Shown here: one piece after another, positions 1 through 8,837 of the stretch
How positions within the stretch are numbered: the first letter of the stretch is position 1
How the letters are laid out: every line of letters begins with the position of its first letter
Source: JBGMEA01 sp964444065
Lineage (GTDB): Bacteria > Bacillota > Clostridia > Eubacteriales > Anaerofustaceae
NCBI GenBank assembly: GCA_964444065.1
Contig: CAYUFL010000010.1
Span: forward strand, 1 to 42,869
Length of the DNA: 42,869 nucleotides
Direction: 5' to 3'
The notes under the pieces: model-generated
Told to the model about the DNA's origin: nothing
The model's database searches: none
What the model saw: only the letters and a program-made list of their open reading frames with translations
Position numbers and translations under genes: made by a program

Positions 1-668
1 ATCATAATCGTTGCCGAAGACATGCAGTTTTTCTAGTTTGCCGACGGCAACCTGCGTGATATAAGGCATCAGGTTGTTTGGAATCCCGTTGGGGTCTTCA
101 CCGAGCAAGCCACTTTCGTGGGCACCAATCGGGTTAAAATAGCGTAATATGGCAATATTCATTTGGGGCTGCGATGCTGAAAGATCGATCAGTATTTCCT
201 CGATCATTGCTTTTGTCCTGCCGTAGCAATTTGCCGGATGAATCGGAAAGTCTTCTTTGATTTTAGGATGATCCGGTATTCCGTATACCGTTGCGGAACT
301 GCTGAAAACAAAATGATTCACATTAAATTCTTGCATCAGTTCAAGTACTGTAATGACAGAGTCAAGATTATTTCGGTAGTATTTCAACGGCTCAGTCATA
401 GATTCGCCGACTGCTTTGTATCCTGCAAAATGGATGACGGCATCAATCGATTCTTTTTCAAAAAGCTCACGGAGCACGTGGCTGTCGCACACATCTGTTT
501 GATAAAAAGTTGGAATTTTTCCTGTAATTCTCTTGATTCGGTTAACAACATCGAACTTGCTGTTGGAGAGATTATCGGCAATCACAACATGATAACCCGC
601 TTGCATCAGGGCAACTACTGTGTGGCTTCCGATATAACCTGCGCCTCNNNNNNNNNNAATACGTTCAT
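1..668 (-). CDS. galE: UDP-glucose 4-epimerase, 3' end cut by window edge
   Basis: Extended short-chain dehydrogenase that interconverts UDP-glucose and UDP-galactose with bound NAD (Leloir pathway and surface-glycan precursors). The minus-strand translation shows the Rossmann segment AGYIGSHTVV near the N terminus, the VIHFAGYKAVGES stretch, the FSSSATVYG motif carrying the catalytic Ser/Thr, and the YGRTKAMIE motif with the catalytic Tyr-x3-Lys, followed by AILRYFNPIGAH, all typical of GalE. The ATG at 668-666 is preceded by an AAGGAGA ribosome site. The C-terminal third lies beyond position 1. A 10-N run interrupts codons 4-7. With exactly ten Ns the start and the GGAGYIGS motif are out of frame, while eight would restore MNVLVTGGAGYIGS, so the run is a placeholder. 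The family call is very secure. Confidence 0.93.
648..657. other. Assembly gap (10 N) inside galE
   Basis: Ten Ns fall within the first codons of galE. The reading frame on the two sides is not compatible with a true gap of 10; 8 or 11 bases would fit the conserved NAD-binding motif. Confidence 0.95.
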
Positions 669-687
669 TCGCGTCTCCTTAACTGAT

Positions 688-717
688 AACAGGAGCAAAA
701 CATATTTTGCTCCTGTT
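688..717. terminator. Hairpin between nupQ and galE
   Basis: A perfect 13-bp inverted repeat (AACAGGAGCAAAA / TTTTGCTCCTGTT) with a 4-nt loop, followed by TTT on the plus strand. It lies between the nupQ stop and the galE ribosome site, so it probably ends or attenuates the nup transcript. The U-tract is weak in the minus direction, so read-through into galE is possible. Confidence 0.65.
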
Positions 718-745
718 TTTATGAATTAAATAATTATTGTCAAGA

Positions 746-1705
746 TTATCTGCTGCCCTTATCATAAGGAATCCCAGACGCCTTTGGTGCTTGAGATGAT
801 TTGGATGAAAAAATCAATACGATAATTGTTGCAATGTAGGGAATCATTTTATAAACATTGCTTGGAATCGGCAAGGTTTGCAGAATCGGGATGCCGGAAT
901 AAGCTGCTGCCAATGTTTTCATTAGCCCGAAAAATAAAGATGCAAAAAAGATGCGTCCCGGTTTCCATTGACCGAAAATCAAAACCGCCAAGGCGAGGAA
1001 GCCGTATCCGGCAACTGTTGCGTTGAAATTGGTTGATGTCGGTACAATGAAGATCAAGCCGCCGATTCCGGCAAGAAAACCTGAAATCATTACACCGGCA
1101 TAACGAATTTTATAGATATTGATTCCCAAAGAATCAGCTGCCTGCGGGTGTTCGCCGCAGGAACGCAGGCGAAGTCCGAATCTTGTTTTATACAATACAA
1201 GTGTTGATATCAAGAGAATGCCGATGCCGATATATGTTGTAATATATGCATTTTTAAAAAACATATCTCCGATAACCGGAATTTGACTGAGATAAGGAAC
1301 TTCCGGGATTCTGAATTGATTTGAGAAAGATATTTGCTGTACATTCTGTACCATACGTGCTGTAAAAATAGCGAATGCAGGTGCGAACATGTTCAACGCA
1401 GTACCGCTGATGACTTGATCCGCTTTCATGTTGATAGAAGCATATGCATGCAATAAAGAATAGAGCAAACCAACCACCCCGGAAAGCAATATCGCAATCA
1501 GCAGCAATGTCTGTCCATCCAAATCAGTGGTTTGCTGCATTATTTTGATAAAGAAAATTCCGGCGAACGCACCCATCAGCATGATTCCTTCCAATGCGAT
1601 GTTGACTACACCGCTGCGTTCGGAAAACATGCCCCCCAGTGCTACCACGAGCAGAGGGATCGCGAAATACATGGTTTGTTGTACAATAAAATATACCACG
1701 CTCAT
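746..1705 (-). CDS. nupQ: Nucleoside ABC transporter permease (NupQ/YufQ type)
   Basis: Second permease of a BMP/NupNOPQ-type nucleoside importer (branched-chain permease family, BPD_transp_2). The 319 residues are almost all hydrophobic helices. They include the typical SERSGVVNIALEGIMLMGAF cytoplasmic segment after the first helix, a TRFGLRLRSCGEHPQAADSLGI coupling loop that contacts the ATPase, and the GQWKPGRI stretch near the C terminus. The start codon shares one base with the nupP stop (TAATG) and has an AAGGTGA site, so it is translationally coupled. It forms an operon with nupP and nupO upstream on this strand. The substrate class is inferred from homology; purine nucleosides are most likely. 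Confidence 0.88.
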   Translation of the reverse strand: MSVVYFIVQQTMYFAIPLLVVALGGMFSERSGVVNIALEGIMLMGAFAGIFFIKIMQQTTDLDGQTLLLIAILLSGVVGLLYSLLHAYASINMKADQVISGTALNMFAPAFAIFTARMVQNVQQISFSNQFRIPEVPYLSQIPVIGDMFFKNAYITTYIGIGILLISTLVLYKTRFGLRLRSCGEHPQAADSLGINIYKIRYAGVMISGFLAGIGGLIFIVPTSTNFNATVAGYGFLALAVLIFGQWKPGRIFFASLFFGLMKTLAAAYSGIPILQTLPIPSNVYKMIPYIATIIVLIFSSKSSQAPKASGIPYDKGSR

Positions 1706-2814
1706 TACAGTTCACCTTCCTTTTTCTTCCTATGTTTCTGAAAGAAGTGTTTAAATGCCAATGAAAATGCGCTGCAGTATATAATGACCGCAATGATGAT
1801 ATCAATGGCTTCAGGAACGAAGTCAAAACGTTGCATGTAGAAGCCGCCCTGATTGAGGTAGGCAATGAAGATTCCTGCAAAGAAAATCCCGATAGGATTG
1901 CTTAATCCGAGCAGTGCGACCGGGATCCCGTTGAACCCTTCATCGGCGAGAACATCGACAACAGAAATGTATTTTCCGGTAGCTGACAAATACAACAGGC
2001 CGCCTCCGAGTCCTGCAAGCGCTCCGGCAATGACCATGGAAAAAACGATACTCTTCTTCTCGTCAATACCCGAATATCTGCTTGCATCCCTATTAAATCC
2101 ACAAGCCTTAAGCTCGTAGCCGAAAGTAGTTTTATTTAAAACNNNNNNNNNNCTCAGAATTGCAATCAAAAAACCTCCGTTGATACCCGAACCCTGAAAA
2201 ATTTTGTCCAAACCAAATGCTGGGATAAAAGTTGTGGTTGGCAATGTTTGATTTTTCGCTGAATCATACACCGTTTTCACGATCAGATAATTTACAAGAT
2301 ACATGCCGATGTAGTTCATCATAATTGAAGAGATTACTTCATTTACATTCCGATATGCCTTCAATATACCGGGAATCAATGCCCACAAGGCACCTGCAAG
2401 CGCAGCTCCAAGCAATGCGACGATCCATAAAACAGAGGAGGGAAGGAATGTCCATCTAACCCCGATATATATAGCAACATATGCCCCCATGATGAATTGT
2501 CCCGGAGTGCCGATATTGAACAATCCTGTCTTGAATGCAAACCCGACAGAGAGACCCGTCATAATGATCGGCGTAGCAAGATAGAGCACACGTCCGATAC
2601 CGGAGCCGCCGCCGCTGAATCCTCCTGCCAGAATTGTTAAGAATCCATTGAATGCCTGTGCAGGGTTACTGATTAAAAGAACGATCAGTCCGACGAGCAA
2701 TCCAAGTACAATCGCACCGAGTGAGGCCGTAAAACTTAAAAAACAATTCTTTTTTGTACCGATTACAATTAATTGCCGTATTTTGGTCAGAATGCTCTGG
2801 AAGGAAAGTTTCAT
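1705..2814 (-). CDS. nupP: Nucleoside ABC transporter permease (NupP/YufP type)
   Basis: First permease of the nucleoside importer, 369 residues as read through a 10-N run. It has an N-terminal helix, then repeated hydrophobic helices with GLSVGFAFKTGLFNIGTPGQF, characteristic of YufP-like permeases. The coupling loop TTFGYELKACGFNRDASRYSGI matches the RAxGxN type of this family. The start overlaps the nupO stop by four bases (ATGA) behind a G-rich ribosome site. The gap falls in a membrane helix just before LNKTTFGYEL. The frame is kept with ten Ns, but the helix looks a few residues short compared with homologues, so the true gap may be longer by a multiple of three. Confidence 0.88.
   Translation of the reverse strand: MKLSFQSILTKIRQLIVIGTKKNCFLSFTASLGAIVLGLLVGLIVLLISNPAQAFNGFLTILAGGFSGGGSGIGRVLYLATPIIMTGLSVGFAFKTGLFNIGTPGQFIMGAYVAIYIGVRWTFLPSSVLWIVALLGAALAGALWALIPGILKAYRNVNEVISSIMMNYIGMYLVNYLIVKTVYDSAKNQTLPTTTFIPAFGLDKIFQGSGINGGFLIAILXXXXVLNKTTFGYELKACGFNRDASRYSGIDEKKSIVFSMVIAGALAGLGGGLLYLSATGKYISVVDVLADEGFNGIPVALLGLSNPIGIFFAGIFIAYLNQGGFYMQRFDFVPEAIDIIIAVIIYCSAFSLAFKHFFQKHRKKKEGEL
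2143..2152. other. Assembly gap (10 N) inside nupP
   Basis: Ten Ns interrupt a transmembrane helix of the permease. The frame is consistent on both sides, but the real length is unknown. Confidence 0.95.
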
Positions 2815-4337
2815 TGTTTCGCCCCCTTCTTGGATCCTGCCATATACAGACCCAGTTCTTTTTCTGTAACGTTCTTTGGATCAAACTCGCCGACAATTTC
2901 TCCTTCATAAATGACGAGAATGCGATCACTTAAATTCATAACTTCATCCAATTCCAAAGAAATCAGTAAAATACCTTTTCCGGAATCCCGCTGTTCGACC
3001 AGTTTTTTATGAATGTATTCGATAGCGCCAACATCCAGACCTCTTGTCGGTTGAACCGCAATCAGAATATCAGGATTTTTATCGATTTCTCTGGCTACAA
3101 TTGCTTTTTGTTGATTTCCTCCCGACATACTTCTTGTAAGTGTAACCGGACCTTGTCCGCTGCGGATATCGTATAATTTAATCAGCTTCAGCGCATATTC
3201 GCGAATTTTATCAAATTTCAAAAATCCAAATTTCTGAAATTTCGGGGTAAAATACGATTGTAAAATCAGATTTTCTTCCAATGTATAATTCAGGATCAGA
3301 CCGTATTTTTGTCTGTCTTCCGGGATGTGCCCGATACCGCTTGTCATACGTTTGCGGATACTGGCTTTTGAAATATCTTGGTCATTGATTTTTATGCTTC
3401 CTTCCTCGAAAGGCAGCATACCGGTAAGCGCGTAAATCAATTGTGATTGGCCGTTTCCGTCAATTCCCGCAACACATACAATTTCATTTTTATGCACTTC
3501 GAAAGAAATATCTGTCAATATATTTTTTGTTGCATGTTTCGGTCTCATCGTGAGGTGATCGACCGATAGGATTACTTCACCGGCAGTCTGAGTATCTTTA
3601 TCGATTTTAAGATTGATTTTACGTCCAACCATCATTTCAGAAAGTTCTTCGGGAGAGCTCTTCGATACATCAACCGTGTCGATGTATTTTCCTTTTCTTA
3701 ATATGGTGCAACGGTCTGCAACCTCCATAATTTCATTCAGCTTGTGGGTAATAAAAATAATTGATTTTCCTTCAGCGACGAGTCCGCGCATGATATTCAT
3801 CAGCTCGTCGATTTCCTGCGGAGTAAGCACAGCAGTAGGTTCATCAAAAATTAAAATATCGTTTTCTCGGTAAAGCATCTTTAGAATTTCAACTCTTTGC
3901 TGCATCCCTACCGTGATATCCTGGACCAGTGCATCCGGTTCAATCATCAGACCGTATTGTTTGCTCAGTGCCATCACTTTTTCCCTGGCGGATTTGAGCG
4001 TCAACAATCCGAATTTTTTATCTTCCGCACCGAGAACAATATTCTCCAAAACGGTAAAATTTCCGACAAGTTTGAAATGCTGATGCACCATTCCGATACC
4101 TAGCTTGTTTGCATCGTTCGGATTATTGATATTAACAGGATTGTTATTGATTTTGATTTGTCCGCTTTCCGGCTGATATAGTCCGAACAATACACTCATC
4201 AGCGTGGATTTTCCGGCGCCATTTTCGCCAAGCAATGCGTGAATTTCACCTTTTTTTATCAGAAGGGAAACATTATCATTGGCAACTATTCCGGGAAAGA
4301 CCTTTGTGATGTTGAGCATCTCAATCACATAATCCAT
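2811..4337 (-). CDS. nupO: Nucleoside ABC transporter ATP-binding protein (NupO/YufO type)
   Basis: Double-domain ATPase (508 residues) that energises the NupPQ permeases at the inner face of the membrane. Domain 1 has Walker A GENGAGKS (residues 37-44), the relaxed signature VGMQQRVEI and Walker B ILIFDEPTAVL. Domain 2 has the degenerate Walker A GIDGNGQS, signature SMSGGNQQK and AVQPTRGLD in place of a full Walker B. This asymmetry is normal for the monosaccharide/nucleoside branch. The ATG at 4337 sits behind a strong GGAGGTGA site. It is the first gene of nupO-nupP-nupQ, 37 bp downstream of prmA with no clear terminator between. The BMP-type binding lipoprotein is not encoded nearby and must come from elsewhere. 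Confidence 0.92.
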   Translation of the reverse strand: MDYVIEMLNITKVFPGIVANDNVSLLIKKGEIHALLGENGAGKSTLMSVLFGLYQPESGQIKINNNPVNINNPNDANKLGIGMVHQHFKLVGNFTVLENIVLGAEDKKFGLLTLKSAREKVMALSKQYGLMIEPDALVQDITVGMQQRVEILKMLYRENDILIFDEPTAVLTPQEIDELMNIMRGLVAEGKSIIFITHKLNEIMEVADRCTILRKGKYIDTVDVSKSSPEELSEMMVGRKINLKIDKDTQTAGEVILSVDHLTMRPKHATKNILTDISFEVHKNEIVCVAGIDGNGQSQLIYALTGMLPFEEGSIKINDQDISKASIRKRMTSGIGHIPEDRQKYGLILNYTLEENLILQSYFTPKFQKFGFLKFDKIREYALKLIKLYDIRSGQGPVTLTRSMSGGNQQKAIVAREIDKNPDILIAVQPTRGLDVGAIEYIHKKLVEQRDSGKGILLISLELDEVMNLSDRILVIYEGEIVGEFDPKNVTEKELGLYMAGSKKGAKQ

Positions 4338-4374
4338 CCGATCACCTCCGTTTATTCATGTAATAAGACTTTTG

Positions 4375-5331
4375 TTACTCTTCGTTTTTACCGATCAATA
4401 AATACCAATCGCCCATTTGTTTGGTTTCGATTAGCCTGATATTGTTTTGTGCATAAGCGTCTTTCACTTCTGCAACGGTTTCGCCGATAATGCCGGAACT
4501 GATAAACAAACCATTTTTCTTCAGCACCCGCTTAATATCGGGCAGCAGCCTTTTGATGATGTTGGCAAACAAATTTGCAATCACAATGTCAGCCTGTTCT
4601 CGGATATGTGAAGTAAGATCCCCATGCATAATGGTAACGCTGCTTTGAACCTTATTTGTTTCAACGCAATTTCGAGCCGTTTCGACCGCGGTTTCGTCTA
4701 TATCAATGCCGATCACAGACTGACTGCCGAGCAATGCTGCTGCAACAGAAAGAATCCCACTCCCGCATCCGACATCAATAACGCTTTCTTTTTGATTGAT
4801 ATTGCTTTCCAATGCAATCAGACACATTTGCGTTGTTTCATGCAAACCCGAACCGAAACTGTTGCCGGGATCAATTTGAATTATCGTTTTGTTACGAACA
4901 TTTTCATATTCTTCCCACGTTGGTTTGATGAGAAGATTATCTCCGACTTCAAATGGTTTGAAATATTGTTTCCAATTATTTTCCCAGTCTTCATCCTGCA
5001 CATTGGCAATACAGACTTCCAACCGTCCGAATTGATGCTGCTCATCGGTGCTCGCAAGTTGTTTGATCTGCGAAAATACCGACTGAATCATCTCTTTTCC
5101 CTGAGGTGTATCCGAGACATAGATTTTAATATTCGGTTCCTGTTCGGCTACTGCAGCAAGATCTTCATCGACCAGATCCCACATCGATGCATTCTCTTCA
5201 ATGAATTGGCGCATTTCGTCAGGGTCATGGACAATAAATCCACTGATCCCCAAATCAAGCAATGTGCCGGTTACCGGTTCGATGCCGGTTGTCGATGTGT
5301 AAATTGTTAATTCAGTCCAATTCATATTCAT
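4375..5331 (-). CDS. prmA: Ribosomal protein L11 methyltransferase
   Basis: SAM-dependent methyltransferase that methylates lysines and the N terminus of ribosomal protein L11. The 318 residues match the family length. The N-terminal L11-binding domain begins MNWTELTIYT. The C-terminal Rossmann domain has IDPGNSFGSGLHETTQMCL, the SAM loop DVGCGSGILSVAAALLG and the acidic GIDIDETAVE strand, then DIVIANLFANII (the NPPY-like position of PrmA). Two starts are possible, at 5331 and 5325. GGAG lies 4 nt before the first and 10 nt before the second, and family alignments favour the second (MNWTEL). The nupOPQ genes follow 37 bp downstream and may share the transcript. Confidence 0.92.
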   Translation of the reverse strand: MNMNWTELTIYTSTTGIEPVTGTLLDLGISGFIVHDPDEMRQFIEENASMWDLVDEDLAAVAEQEPNIKIYVSDTPQGKEMIQSVFSQIKQLASTDEQHQFGRLEVCIANVQDEDWENNWKQYFKPFEVGDNLLIKPTWEEYENVRNKTIIQIDPGNSFGSGLHETTQMCLIALESNINQKESVIDVGCGSGILSVAAALLGSQSVIGIDIDETAVETARNCVETNKVQSSVTIMHGDLTSHIREQADIVIANLFANIIKRLLPDIKRVLKKNGLFISSGIIGETVAEVKDAYAQNNIRLIETKQMGDWYLLIGKNEE

Positions 5332-5426
5332 ATCACTCCATAAGTGTTTTTATTATACTTTAATTAAGTCGCTTTTACAAGGAGATTGAAAGGTGCAATA
5401 TAAGAATTTTTCAGAAACAATCAAAA

Positions 5427-5458
5427 AGCAGATACTGCCGAAAATCGGCATATCTGCT
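5427..5458 (-). terminator. Terminator of mscL
   Basis: Inverted repeat AGCAGATA / TATCTGCT with an inner CCGA / TCGG pair. On the minus strand it is followed by TTTTTGATTG. It lies 24 bp past the mscL stop. Confidence 0.8.
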
Positions 5459-5481
5459 AAGATTTCTCGAAAATGATGAAT

Positions 5482-5904
5482 CTATTTCTTTAACAAGTCT
5501 CTGATTTCTGTAAGCAGTTTGATATCTTCTGAAGGGATTGGTTCCGCCGCTGTTTCAGGCAACTCTTTTTTCCGTTTTAACTTATTTAACCCTTTCACCA
5601 TAAGGAAAACAACGAATGCGATAATCAGGAAATTGACTACATTCTGTATAAATGTACCGTAAGTGATTGCTGATTCTACCGTTCCGTCCGATGCTTTGCT
5701 GATAATAATCTGCAGATCGGTAAAATTGATTTTACCGATAATAATCCCAACCACCGGCATGATAACATCTTTGACCAACGAATTGACGATGGTTGTAAAT
5801 GCACCGCCTATGATAATGCCGACTGCTAAATCCATTACGCTGCCGCGGGAAATAAATTCTTTGAATTCACCGATAAGTCCGTTCTTTTTTTTGTTTTTGT
5901 CCAT
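5482..5904 (-). CDS. mscL: Large-conductance mechanosensitive channel
   Basis: Homopentameric membrane valve that opens under high membrane tension and releases solutes on hypo-osmotic shock. The 140 residues match MscL. The N-terminal amphipathic segment GEFKEFISRGSVMDLAVG leads into TM1 (VGIIIGGAFTTIVNSLVKDVIMP), a short periplasmic loop, TM2 (VVNFLIIAFVVFLMVKGLN) and a charged C-terminal helix (LLTEIRDLLKK). The ATG at 5904 has an AAGGAGG site and lies downstream of a TTGACA-N17-TATGAT promoter. A longer in-frame start at 5997 is upstream of that promoter and is rejected. It is a single-gene transcript ending at the hairpin at 5427-5458. Confidence 0.95.
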   Translation of the reverse strand: MDKNKKKNGLIGEFKEFISRGSVMDLAVGIIIGGAFTTIVNSLVKDVIMPVVGIIIGKINFTDLQIIISKASDGTVESAITYGTFIQNVVNFLIIAFVVFLMVKGLNKLKRKKELPETAAEPIPSEDIKLLTEIRDLLKK

Positions 5905-5931
5905 TGTTTCCTCCTTGTCCGATAATACATA

Positions 5932-5960
5932 ATCATAAATATATTTTGCGGCATTGTCAA
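5932..5960 (-). promoter_or_regulatory. Promoter of mscL
   Basis: On the minus strand, consensus -35 TTGACA (5960-5955), 17-bp spacer and -10 TATGAT (5937-5932), about 28 bp before the start codon. Confidence 0.75.
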
Positions 5961-6181
5961 TCGAAGAGGGAAAATATAAACAACAAATCGATTGCATAAT
6001 ATGACGTTATCATAGAAAGCGAAGGGCGATATTTTGCATTGTTTTCAGAATGTGCATGATATCATCTTTTTTTAAATCGAGTGTTTTTTGAGCGTATACA
6101 GATCGTAACCTGTTTTGGCGGAAATACAAATGATGATGATCTGTTTTTTGTTAATCAAACATCAAATAGATGAAGAAAATA

Positions 6182-6213
6182 AATAAGACCTACTCGCATG
6201 AGGAGGTCTTATT
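6182..6213 (-). terminator. Terminator of clpB
   Basis: Stem AATAAGACCT / AGGTCTTATT with a 12-nt loop just after the clpB stop. The minus strand continues into a T-rich TTATTTATTTTC tract. Confidence 0.75.
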
Positions 6214-6220
6214 TTGATTG

Positions 6221-8821
6221 TTATATGGTAATAATTAACTGATCATCTTTTAAATCAACAGTCAGATTTGTTTCTGCGGCTAAATCTTCGCTGATAATCA
6301 TTTTGGCGATCAGTGTTTCCACATGTCTCTGAATGTATCGTTTCAGCGGACGTGCGCCATACGTCGGGTCATAGCCTTGTTCAATGATAAAGCTTTTCGC
6401 TGCATCAGTTACTTCAAAGGTAAGTTGTTGTATTTTCAAGCGATCTCTTAGATTGTTGAGCAGCAAATCGACAATAGAGCCGATTTCGTTTTTGCTCAGC
6501 GGTTTGAAGAAGACGATATCATCCAGTCTGTTCAAAAATTCCGGACGGAATTGTTGATGCAGTAAATGTTCGACATTTTCTTTTGTTGCTTCCGTAATCT
6601 GTCCGTCGGTATCGATACCATCCAAGATGTAGTTTGAACCGAGATTGGATGTTAAGATGATCACCGTATTTTTAAAGTCAACGGTTCTGCCCTGAGAATC
6701 GGTAATTCTTCCGTCATCGAGAACCTGTAACAAAATATTAAAAACATCGGGATGTGCTTTCTCCACTTCATCGAATAAAAGCACACTGTACGGTTTTCTT
6801 CGAACAGCTTCGGTCAGCTGTCCGCCCTCATCGTATCCGACGTACCCGGGAGGAGCGCCGATCAGGCGGGATACGGAGAATTTTTCCATATATTCTGTCA
6901 TGTCAATTCGAATCATGTTATGCTCATCGTCAAACAGCGCCTGCGCAAGTGTCTTTGCCAACTCGGTTTTCCCGACACCGGTTGGACCGAGGAACAGGAA
7001 AGAGCCGATCGGTCTGTTCGGATCCTGAATGCCGGCACGCGAACGAAGAATTGCTTCTGCTACTTTTTGTACGGCTTCATCCTGACCGATCACACGTTCG
7101 TGCAAAATATCTTCCAAATGAAGCAGTTTCTCGCGTTCGCCTTCCAAAAGTTTTGAAACCGGGATGCCTGTCCATCTGGCGATGATGCGCGCGATTTCTT
7201 CTTCGGTTACTTTATCCCGAAGCAGTGAGTTCCCGTGTTCTGCTTCTTCGGCGATCTGTTCCTCTGCCTCCAATTCCTTCTGGATTTGCGGCAGTTTGCC
7301 GTATTTCAGTTCGGCTGCTTTGGTCAGATTATATTCACGCTCAGCTTTTTCAATCTCGGCGTTGATTTGTTCAAGTTCTTCGCGTAATTTTTGTACTTTC
7401 GAAATGGCATTTTTTTCGTTTTCCCATTTTGCCTTCATCTCGTTGAATTCGGCACGCATATCAGCGAGTTCTTTTTGAATTTCCTTAAGATGTTCGGCTG
7501 AGAGCTTGTTGTTTTCATTTTTCAAAGCGGCTTCTTCTATTTCATGTTGCATGATTTTCCTTGCTATGACATCAAGTTCCATCGGCATGGAATCAATTTC
7601 CGTTCGGATCATTGCGCAGGCCTCATCAACAAGATCGATCGCCTTATCCGGCAAAAAACGATCCGAAATGTAGCGATGTGACAAAACAGCCGCAGCGATC
7701 AGTGCTTGATCCTGAATTTTAACTCCGTGGTAAACTTCGTAGCGTTCCTTCAGTCCGCGCAAAATAGAGATGGTATCTTCCACATTCGGTTCATTAACCA
7801 TGACCGGCTGAAAACGACGTTCCAAAGCAGGGTCTTTTTCGATGTATTTCCGATACTCATCAAGTGTCGTTGCTCCGATACAATGCAATTCGCCACGTGC
7901 GAGCATGGGTTTGAGCAAATTGCCGGCATCCATGGATCCTTCCGTTTTTCCCGCGCCGACGATGGTATGCAGCTCATCGATAAACAGAATAATCTGTCCT
8001 TCACTTTTTTTGATTTCTTCCAAAACCGCTTTCAAACGCTCTTCGAATTCGCCGCGAAATTTTGCACCTGCGATCAATGATCCCATATCAAGAGAAAAGA
8101 TTTTTCGATCTTTTAAGCTGTTTGGTACGTCTCCTCGAACGATACGCAGAGCTAATCCTTCCGCAATTGCAGTTTTACCGACGCCGGGTTCTCCGATTAA
8201 GACAGGATTGTTTTTTGTTTTTCTTGAGAGGATCCGAATCACATTTCTGATTTCTTCATCGCGCCCGATCACCGGATCGAGCTTGTTGTTCTTCGCCATT
8301 TCGACAAGATCTCTGCCGTATTTTTCCAATGCATCGTAAGTGTCTTCGGGCGTATCTGTCGTGACTCTGGTATTGCCTCTCACAGAAGACAGTACGTTCA
8401 TGAATTTACTTTGTTCAAAAAGATATTCCGTAAGCACTCTTTTGATTGCCGCATTCGGTTTCTCGATAACTGCAATCATAATATGTTCGACTGATACAAA
8501 TTCGTCTTTCATTTTTTCGGCAGTGCGTTCCGCCGCTACCAGCGTATTGTCAACCTCAGCGGAGATGTATACTTTTCCGCTCTCCCGTCCTCCGCCGGAC
8601 ATTTTTGGCAGCTTTTCCACTTCTTTTCGAATGGAATTTGTGAAGGACTTCTGATCGATTCCCATCTTTTTGATCAGTTCAGGGATTAATCCGTTTTCCT
8701 GCAACATCAGCGCATAGACGAGATGTTCCTGTTCGATTTGAGGGTTTCCGTATTCCACACTGTAGCTTTGTGCATTTTGAATTGCTTCAATTGATTTTTG
8801 TGTTAGTTTTTGAGTATTCAT
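6221..8821 (-). CDS. clpB: ATP-dependent disaggregase ClpB
   Basis: Hsp100 hexamer that threads aggregated proteins through its pore with DnaK's help. The 866 residues match full-length ClpB. The Clp N-domain spans about 1-145. AAA-1 has Walker A GEPGVGKT (210-217) and Walker B IILFIDELHTIVGAG. A long Glu/Lys-rich coiled-coil middle domain occupies about 405-525. AAA-2 has GPTGVGKTELAK, the pore loop GYVGYDEGG and the Walker B segment VLLFDEVEKAH. The middle domain distinguishes ClpB from ClpC. The ATG has a GGAGGT site. The gene lies 16 bp after a ribbon-helix-helix gene with which it appears co-transcribed. No CIRCE element or CtsR heptad repeat is visible upstream, so control differs from the Bacillus pattern. 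Confidence 0.97.
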   Translation of the reverse strand: MNTQKLTQKSIEAIQNAQSYSVEYGNPQIEQEHLVYALMLQENGLIPELIKKMGIDQKSFTNSIRKEVEKLPKMSGGGRESGKVYISAEVDNTLVAAERTAEKMKDEFVSVEHIMIAVIEKPNAAIKRVLTEYLFEQSKFMNVLSSVRGNTRVTTDTPEDTYDALEKYGRDLVEMAKNNKLDPVIGRDEEIRNVIRILSRKTKNNPVLIGEPGVGKTAIAEGLALRIVRGDVPNSLKDRKIFSLDMGSLIAGAKFRGEFEERLKAVLEEIKKSEGQIILFIDELHTIVGAGKTEGSMDAGNLLKPMLARGELHCIGATTLDEYRKYIEKDPALERRFQPVMVNEPNVEDTISILRGLKERYEVYHGVKIQDQALIAAAVLSHRYISDRFLPDKAIDLVDEACAMIRTEIDSMPMELDVIARKIMQHEIEEAALKNENNKLSAEHLKEIQKELADMRAEFNEMKAKWENEKNAISKVQKLREELEQINAEIEKAEREYNLTKAAELKYGKLPQIQKELEAEEQIAEEAEHGNSLLRDKVTEEEIARIIARWTGIPVSKLLEGEREKLLHLEDILHERVIGQDEAVQKVAEAILRSRAGIQDPNRPIGSFLFLGPTGVGKTELAKTLAQALFDDEHNMIRIDMTEYMEKFSVSRLIGAPPGYVGYDEGGQLTEAVRRKPYSVLLFDEVEKAHPDVFNILLQVLDDGRITDSQGRTVDFKNTVIILTSNLGSNYILDGIDTDGQITEATKENVEHLLHQQFRPEFLNRLDDIVFFKPLSKNEIGSIVDLLLNNLRDRLKIQQLTFEVTDAAKSFIIEQGYDPTYGARPLKRYIQRHVETLIAKMIISEDLAAETNLTVDLKDDQLIITI

Positions 8822-8837
8822 AGATACCTCCGATGAG

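Noticed and set aside
238..729. Plus-strand open frame of 163 codons
   Set aside because: It is antisense to galE, crosses an N run and has no ribosome site.
4624..5310. Plus-strand open frame of 228 codons
   Set aside because: Antisense shadow of prmA, which shows clear methyltransferase motifs on the other strand.
5905..5997. N-terminal extension of MscL
   Set aside because: The extension spans the mscL promoter, and the conserved MscL N terminus begins at 5904.
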